Origin: Nitrospinota bacterium
GTDB taxonomy: Bacteria > JADFOP01
Assembly (NCBI GenBank): GCA_022562795.1
Contig: JADFOP010000057.1
Span: 1-10,105, forward strand
Length of the DNA stretch: 10,105 bases
Reading direction: 5' to 3'
Shown here piece after piece: positions 6,465-10,105 of the stretch. The notes below the pieces were generated by a model that was given only the letters and a program-made list of their open reading frames with translations, made no database searches and had not been told where the DNA came from. The position numbers and the translations under genes were made by a program. Numbering within the stretch: position 1 is the first letter of the stretch; every line of letters starts with the position of its first letter.

Positions 6465-6659
6465 TTGCTAATATCCTCCCGGCGTGGGGCGGCGAAGAGA
6501 GGGTTGGGCAAAATCAAGACCGTAGCCATCGGACGGGCCATCAACAATGCGGTTTATCTCGGGCTGTTGGGGGTTCTACTAGCCGGCCTAGGCTACGGGG
6601 TCAAAGCGGCATTGGTGGCGACAGTCCTCCTCATACCTTGGCCTAGCACGGAGAGTTGA
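6465..6659 (+). CDS. Doubtful small hydrophobic ORF
   Basis: This 64-codon frame from TTG 6465 contains a strongly hydrophobic run (VYLGLLGVLLAGLGYG and LVATVLLIPW, residues 29-60) preceded by a basic stretch (RRGAAKRGLGKIK). It therefore reads like a one- or two-pass membrane peptide or the tail of a lost transporter. The frame is open back to a stop at 6441. There is no clear Shine-Dalgarno and no recognised family. It overlaps the 3' end of the opposing glycosyltransferase gene by 17 bases. It may be a remnant or a chance frame in GC-rich DNA, but it is the only coding candidate in the gap 6337-6642. Confidence 0.2.
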   Translation: MLISSRRGAAKRGLGKIKTVAIGRAINNAVYLGLLGVLLAGLGYGVKAALVATVLLIPWPSTES

Positions 6660-9024
6660 GGAGGTCTCTATAGACCTGATCAATCCCGTCGAGCATAACC
6701 TGGTGTGAAAAGCGTTCCCGAACCCGCTGGGGCCCGGCTTCCCCCATCCTGCGGCGGGCGGTCTCGTCTTCGAGGAGCTGGAGGATGGCGCTTGCCAAGG
6801 CCTGGGGATCTTCTGGTGGGACGAGTAAACCTGTGACCCCGTCTTCGACGACCGACGGCAAGCCTCCCACGGCTGTTGCCACCACCGGTCGGCCGCAAGC
6901 AAGCGCTTCGACGGCGGCCCTGCCCATCCCCTCGTTCCGGGATGGGAGTACCGAGAGGTCAAAGACGTGGTAGAGGGGTTCTAGACGCTCCTGCCAGCCG
7001 AGGAAGAGCCACCGTTCGGCCACACCCAGGCGGCGGGCTTGATCCTCCAGGGCCCTTCGTTCCTGTCCATCGCCCGCGACCACAAACCAGGCGTCAGGTC
7101 TGTCCCGCAGCACTATGGCCGACGCCTCGACAAGTTGGTCGTAGCCTTTGACCCGGTCCAGTCTCCCGACGCTGCCCACGACAGGCCCGCTTTGAGGCAG
7201 GCCCAACGTGGCCCGCACTGCTGGCCCCTCCTCGGCTGGGAGGGAGCCAAAACCCTCCAACTCCACCCCACTAGGGATGACCCTGAACTTCTCCTTAGGG
7301 GCGATCCCCCAAGCCACATGCTCCTCTACGCCTATGGGCGTGAGCGTGATGATGGTGTTGGTGATATGAGCCGTTAGGCGCTCGGCGTAGACGAAGAGCC
7401 GAGAGAGGGCGGGCCGGTAGTATCCGGTAAAGACGTGGCCGTGGGGTGTGTGAACCAGGTGTCGGCAGCCAGCCAGCCGGGCAGCCCACCGGCCCAGGAT
7501 GCCCGCCTTGGAGGAGTGGGTGTGTACTAGATCGAACCGTTCGCGCCGGAACATCCGATAAAGGGCCCAAAAGGCCTGCAGGTCAGCCAGGGGGCGGATG
7601 GCCCGAAGGAGGCTCGGAAGAAAGCGAACCGTGATGTCAGGGCGCTCCTTCAGGCGGCGCACAAGGGGCGAGGGAAACGTTGTCATGCCTGTAACGAGGG
7701 TTACACGGTAGCGAGCCGGATCGAGGCCCAGAACCGTCAGGAGGGTGTTATCGGTTGAGCCGCCCCGGTCGAGACGGGTGATGATGTGGGCGACCTTCAA
7801 GGGCTTGGATTCAGGTCTATCTTTTGTAGCCTCGTACCAGGGCAGAACCTCAATTGGGGGTGGGGATTTGTCTCGGGCGAGGAGCTCTTCCGCTGCTTCT
7901 ATGACGGCCTCCGAGGAGATTTGGGACAATGGGGCTCCGGCAGATTCGGGCGCCTGCAGCCGATAGAGGGCCGGGTCGGTATACGGTGCATAGGCTTGGA
8001 GGAGTTCGGTAGGATAGCAGGCGACGATGGGGGTGCCGACCGCTGCGGCGATATGGAGAGGGCTTGAGAGCACACCGAGAAAAAGATCACACTTTTGGAG
8101 AAGGGCCGCCGCCGCTCGAAGGGGAAGACCTCCGGCCGCGACGATGGCGTTGCCAGGGAGCATGTCAGCGAAACTCTTGGCCGCTTCAGCATCCTGAGGC
8201 CCGCCGAGGATAACAAACGTCCCTCCGTGGATGTCCGACAGCGCTTCGGCCGACTGGGCCCAGGAGGAGAGGGGCCATTGGCGACCGGAGTCTTTGACCC
8301 AAGGGTGTATGGCGATGAGCGGGCGACTTGGCGGCCCGTGGGCGGCCAGGAAAGTGTCGGCGGCTCGGCGACTTTCTTGAGACAGCGGTATCGTCAGTGG
8401 GCCAGAGTCCGCAGCACATCCGAGGGCTTCTAACAAGGCCAGGTTCAGTACGACCGCATTGCGGGAGTCGGGCCAACCCTCAGATGTCCGAACGTGGAAG
8501 GCCGCTGCCCGCCCGTCGGTATCCCGTCCGGCCCGGTAGGTCGCTCCGATGGACTTTAGCAGAAATCCCATCAGCAAGGCGCCTCGAAGAGAAGAGATCT
8601 GCACGAAATTGACGGCCAGATCGAAGCGCTCACGCCGAAGCCGTTGCCAGGTCTGCCAGAGGTGGCGCAGACCCTCGGGGCGACACCAGCCCCACCGCTT
8701 TCCGTAGATAAGGAGGTCGATGTCGAGCGGAACAATAGCATCAACCGCCGACCATCCTTCCAGGATATCCTCCGCCCGGCGGTTTACAAGTAGGACGATG
8801 CGAGCATCGGGGTAGCATTTGCGAAGGGCGCGGAGGGCAGGTGTGGCCAGAAGGCAGTCCCCTATTCCCGCTACCAAAGTTACCAGGATTTTATTTACAC
8901 GAGCAGGAGGCGATTTAGGCCTGCCTAGGGTTCGTCTAAGAAGGGCCAGAATAGCCCTTTCCGGGATGCGTATCACAGTACGTGGCCTCGCCTCTAACCC
9001 GTGATCATTCCTTAAGTAGCCCAC
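6643..9024 (-). CDS. Fused GT9 heptosyltransferase-like / GT4 glycosyltransferase
   Basis: One 793-residue frame carries two complete GT-B glycosyltransferases. Residues about 44-385 are GT9 (ADP-heptose:LPS heptosyltransferase type): KILVTLVAGIGDCLLATPAL (45-64) with the catalytic-type D56, a donor-domain stretch VKDSGRQWPLSSW (243-255), and PLHIAAAVGTP (322-332). The usual (N)DSG before PLH is replaced by VLSS (318-321), losing the conserved Asp. Residues about 386-408 form a Pro/Lys-rich linker. Residues 409-793 are GT4: VAHIITRLDRGGS (411-423), HTHSSKAGILGR (501-512), HTPHGH (525-530), GSVGRLDRVKGYD (617-629), and the EX7E motif E698-E706 in SRNEGMGRAAVE. There is no membrane segment; the enzyme is probably cytoplasmic at the inner membrane. 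GTG 9024 has GAGGG (9035-9031) six bases upstream, supporting the start. It is likely to add successive sugars to a lipid-linked or LPS-core acceptor; the exact donors are unknown. Confidence 0.92.
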   Translation of the reverse strand: MGYLRNDHGLEARPRTVIRIPERAILALLRRTLGRPKSPPARVNKILVTLVAGIGDCLLATPALRALRKCYPDARIVLLVNRRAEDILEGWSAVDAIVPLDIDLLIYGKRWGWCRPEGLRHLWQTWQRLRRERFDLAVNFVQISSLRGALLMGFLLKSIGATYRAGRDTDGRAAAFHVRTSEGWPDSRNAVVLNLALLEALGCAADSGPLTIPLSQESRRAADTFLAAHGPPSRPLIAIHPWVKDSGRQWPLSSWAQSAEALSDIHGGTFVILGGPQDAEAAKSFADMLPGNAIVAAGGLPLRAAAALLQKCDLFLGVLSSPLHIAAAVGTPIVACYPTELLQAYAPYTDPALYRLQAPESAGAPLSQISSEAVIEAAEELLARDKSPPPIEVLPWYEATKDRPESKPLKVAHIITRLDRGGSTDNTLLTVLGLDPARYRVTLVTGMTTFPSPLVRRLKERPDITVRFLPSLLRAIRPLADLQAFWALYRMFRRERFDLVHTHSSKAGILGRWAARLAGCRHLVHTPHGHVFTGYYRPALSRLFVYAERLTAHITNTIITLTPIGVEEHVAWGIAPKEKFRVIPSGVELEGFGSLPAEEGPAVRATLGLPQSGPVVGSVGRLDRVKGYDQLVEASAIVLRDRPDAWFVVAGDGQERRALEDQARRLGVAERWLFLGWQERLEPLYHVFDLSVLPSRNEGMGRAAVEALACGRPVVATAVGGLPSVVEDGVTGLLVPPEDPQALASAILQLLEDETARRRMGEAGPQRVRERFSHQVMLDGIDQVYRDLLNSPC

Positions 9025-9534
9025 GTTCAGCCCTCTTTTTCAGCCTACATTGTCCGGGAAGCTCTTAACCAAATACAACCCACGGTCTCTCGGCCCATAC
9101 TGCTCATGGTGTGTGCCAGGACCCCGATTTTGTAAACTTGGCACGTATCCCGGTCACCAGTCTGCCGCCAACACCAACTCCAACCACAAGCAGCTTGAAT
9201 TTCCTGAGAGGCTTGGCGCAACGCCGGGAGCGCGGGAATACATTACATAATGATGGACCGTTGTCGAATAGGTCAAGGAGAGGCAGATGGGACGAATCAG
9301 CTCTCGGGATAGGCCTAGGAAGCCTATCCAGGTGCCAATGAACAAGTCCATGACACGGAAGGACAAACCCAGAGAATGAATATAGAGCTTCCGAAAATTG
9401 CGTTCGAGAGTTCTAGTCACCTTCAGGGCCTCATCAGCAGGGTCCGGCTCGCAAGGAAGGACCCCTCGGGGCGCACCAGGTCTCAGGCCTTCGGGAAAAG
9501 CCACGTTTGGATGGTAGAAGACGGTTTCTTCGCC
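9025..9534. other. Gap of about 510 bases without a convincing gene
   Basis: A 116-codon minus-strand frame (9154-9504, GTG start) covers much of this gap, with one mildly hydrophobic stretch (MDLFIGTWIGFLGLSREL). It has no recognisable motif, no ribosome binding site and an unusual composition, so I do not call it. The 5' side contains the Shine-Dalgarno of the fused glycosyltransferase (9031-9035). A TTTACA (-35-like on the minus strand near 9130) has no matching -10. A perfect hairpin sits at 9307-9329, and a short GAAGA/TCTTC stem (9517-9531) lies just past the stop of the next gene. A decayed gene cannot be excluded. Confidence 0.5.
9307..9329. repeat. Perfect 8-bp inverted repeat with 7-base loop
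   Basis: GGATAGGC (9307-9314) and GCCTATCC (9322-9329) are exact reverse complements around the loop CTAGGAA. No T-run follows on either strand, so it is not a standard terminator. It lies in the gap between the membrane protein and the fused glycosyltransferase, where a processing site or regulator site would be possible. Confidence 0.4.
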
Positions 9535-10105
9535 TCATTGACCTAGGTGTGCTGAAACAATCGTCGACAATTTGATCTGCTTTAAACATGCTCTTGTATG
9601 ATAGGCACACCAATTGGCAATACCAAAGAGCTTGGTCCCATCTTCAGCGAAGGTCCCCCCGGGGAAATAAACTAGTTCTAGATCGATCATTATTGAAAAC
9701 CCAAAGAAACCGAAAGCAATGAGCAAAAGAAGATATTCCGTGTTAAGCAATGTTTTACTAAAGCGTATCAGGTAAAGGGCTACTATAATTCCATATAAGG
9801 AGAGAATTACCTTTTCAGCAATTTGGGAGTAGCGAGTTAAGAATTCATGCATGAGGAAATAATCATCAATAAGAAGAACGGACGTTATCAAGCCTGAGCA
9901 GAGGAAGAAGTACGACCATTCTCGATTGTGCAGATCATTCCTAAGCACCACGAAACTAAAAAGGCAAATCGCTGCGGAAAAACACCAAAGTACAAAACCA
10001 ATTTTTTGGGCAACCCCAAGGTACAGTGGGGCTTTCATGACCTCTACTGGATCGCGGAAAAGGTGCGGCATAGGGACGCCGTATCGCAACCTTATGATGA
10101 GAAAC
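9535..10105 (-). CDS. Multi-pass membrane protein of unknown function (5' end outside window)
   Basis: The frame is open to the right edge; the first candidate start inside the window is TTG 10089, but upstream codons contain no stop, so the gene probably begins outside. About 184 visible residues contain four hydrophobic segments, numbered from that TTG: KIGFVLWCFSAAICLFSFVVL (29-49, described here as a segment), WSYFFLCSGLITSVLL (58-73), VILSLYGIIVALYLIRF (94-110) and EYLLLLIAFGFFGFSIMID (118-136). Polar features recur at segment ends: IDDYFLMHEF (74-83) and EDGTKLFGIANWCAY (149-163). This layout resembles a group of hypothetical membrane proteins I have seen in other bacteria, with a DD-x-FxLHE-type motif after the second segment, but I know no function. 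Acidic and His residues in the loops could bind a metal or substrate; this is speculation. Its base composition is clearly AT-richer than the genes to the left, suggesting separate origin. Confidence 0.7.
   Translation of the reverse strand, partial: FLIIRLRYGVPMPHLFRDPVEVMKAPLYLGVAQKIGFVLWCFSAAICLFSFVVLRNDLHNREWSYFFLCSGLITSVLLIDDYFLMHEFLTRYSQIAEKVILSLYGIIVALYLIRFSKTLLNTEYLLLLIAFGFFGFSIMIDLELVYFPGGTFAEDGTKLFGIANWCAYHTRACLKQIKLSTIVSAHLGQ

Noticed and set aside
9154-9504. 116-codon minus-strand frame in the gap before the membrane protein gene
   Set aside because: It starts at a GTG with no Shine-Dalgarno, shows no recognisable motif or domain, and its composition is irregular; only one weak hydrophobic stretch argues for it.
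1-10105. CRISPR arrays, tRNA or rRNA genes, complete insertion sequences or phage genes
   Set aside because: No regularly spaced repeats, cloverleaf-like sequences, rRNA stretches, transposase motifs or paired terminal inverted repeats were seen on either strand.

Overview
The window is about 10.1 kb of moderately GC-rich bacterial DNA. It is dominated by cell-surface glycan genes (polysaccharide, O-antigen or glycolipid type). The set includes an epimerase, a polyprenyl-phosphate sugar-1-phosphate transferase, a PIG-L deacetylase, a WbqC-like protein, a methyltransferase, and a heptosyltransferase-type (GT9) domain fused to a GT4 glycosyltransferase. A GT9 domain and a WecA-like primer suggest a Gram-negative-type bacterium, probably uncultivated. 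The phylum cannot be settled from the sequence alone. Several genes are visibly broken, so the region is either a decaying accessory locus or carries assembly rearrangements.

Left part (1-1757). A minus-strand UDP-glucose 4-epimerase gene (galE-like) runs from 1453 but loses its normal C-terminus near 600. At that point a perfect 23-bp tandem duplication (555-600) joins it to an unrelated fragment that looks like the tail of a TPR protein (262-552). The first 260 bases hold only a possible short minus-strand gene start at the edge and a hairpin. A 307-bp gap (1454-1757) separates galE from the divergent plus-strand gene and contains a plausible galE promoter and an 8-bp inverted repeat.

Middle (1758-6336). 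The only confident plus-strand gene is an M24 metallopeptidase (Xaa-Pro dipeptidase type, 1761-2918), closed by a strong intrinsic terminator. Facing it is a compact minus-strand operon read from about 6400 down to 2938. Its order is wbqC-like, PIG-L deacetylase, wecA/mraY-like transferase, an internally deleted GDP-mannose dehydratase/reductase remnant, and a SAM methyltransferase. Two junctions are 4-bp or stop/start overlaps. A sigma70-like promoter can be seen upstream of wbqC at 6408-6436.

Right part (6337-10105). A roughly 300-bp gap holds the operon promoter and a doubtful small hydrophobic plus-strand ORF. A single 793-codon minus-strand gene (6643-9024) encodes the GT9-GT4 fusion. 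A 510-bp gap without a convincing gene follows. The last gene, open at the right edge, is an AT-richer multi-pass membrane protein of unknown function.

Together the genes suggest this pathway. A WecA-type enzyme primes undecaprenyl phosphate with a sugar phosphate. The deacetylase may unmask an amino sugar, and WbqC and the methyltransferase may modify sugars. The fused glycosyltransferase would add one or two residues. The pathway assignment is inference; the family assignments rest on visible motifs.
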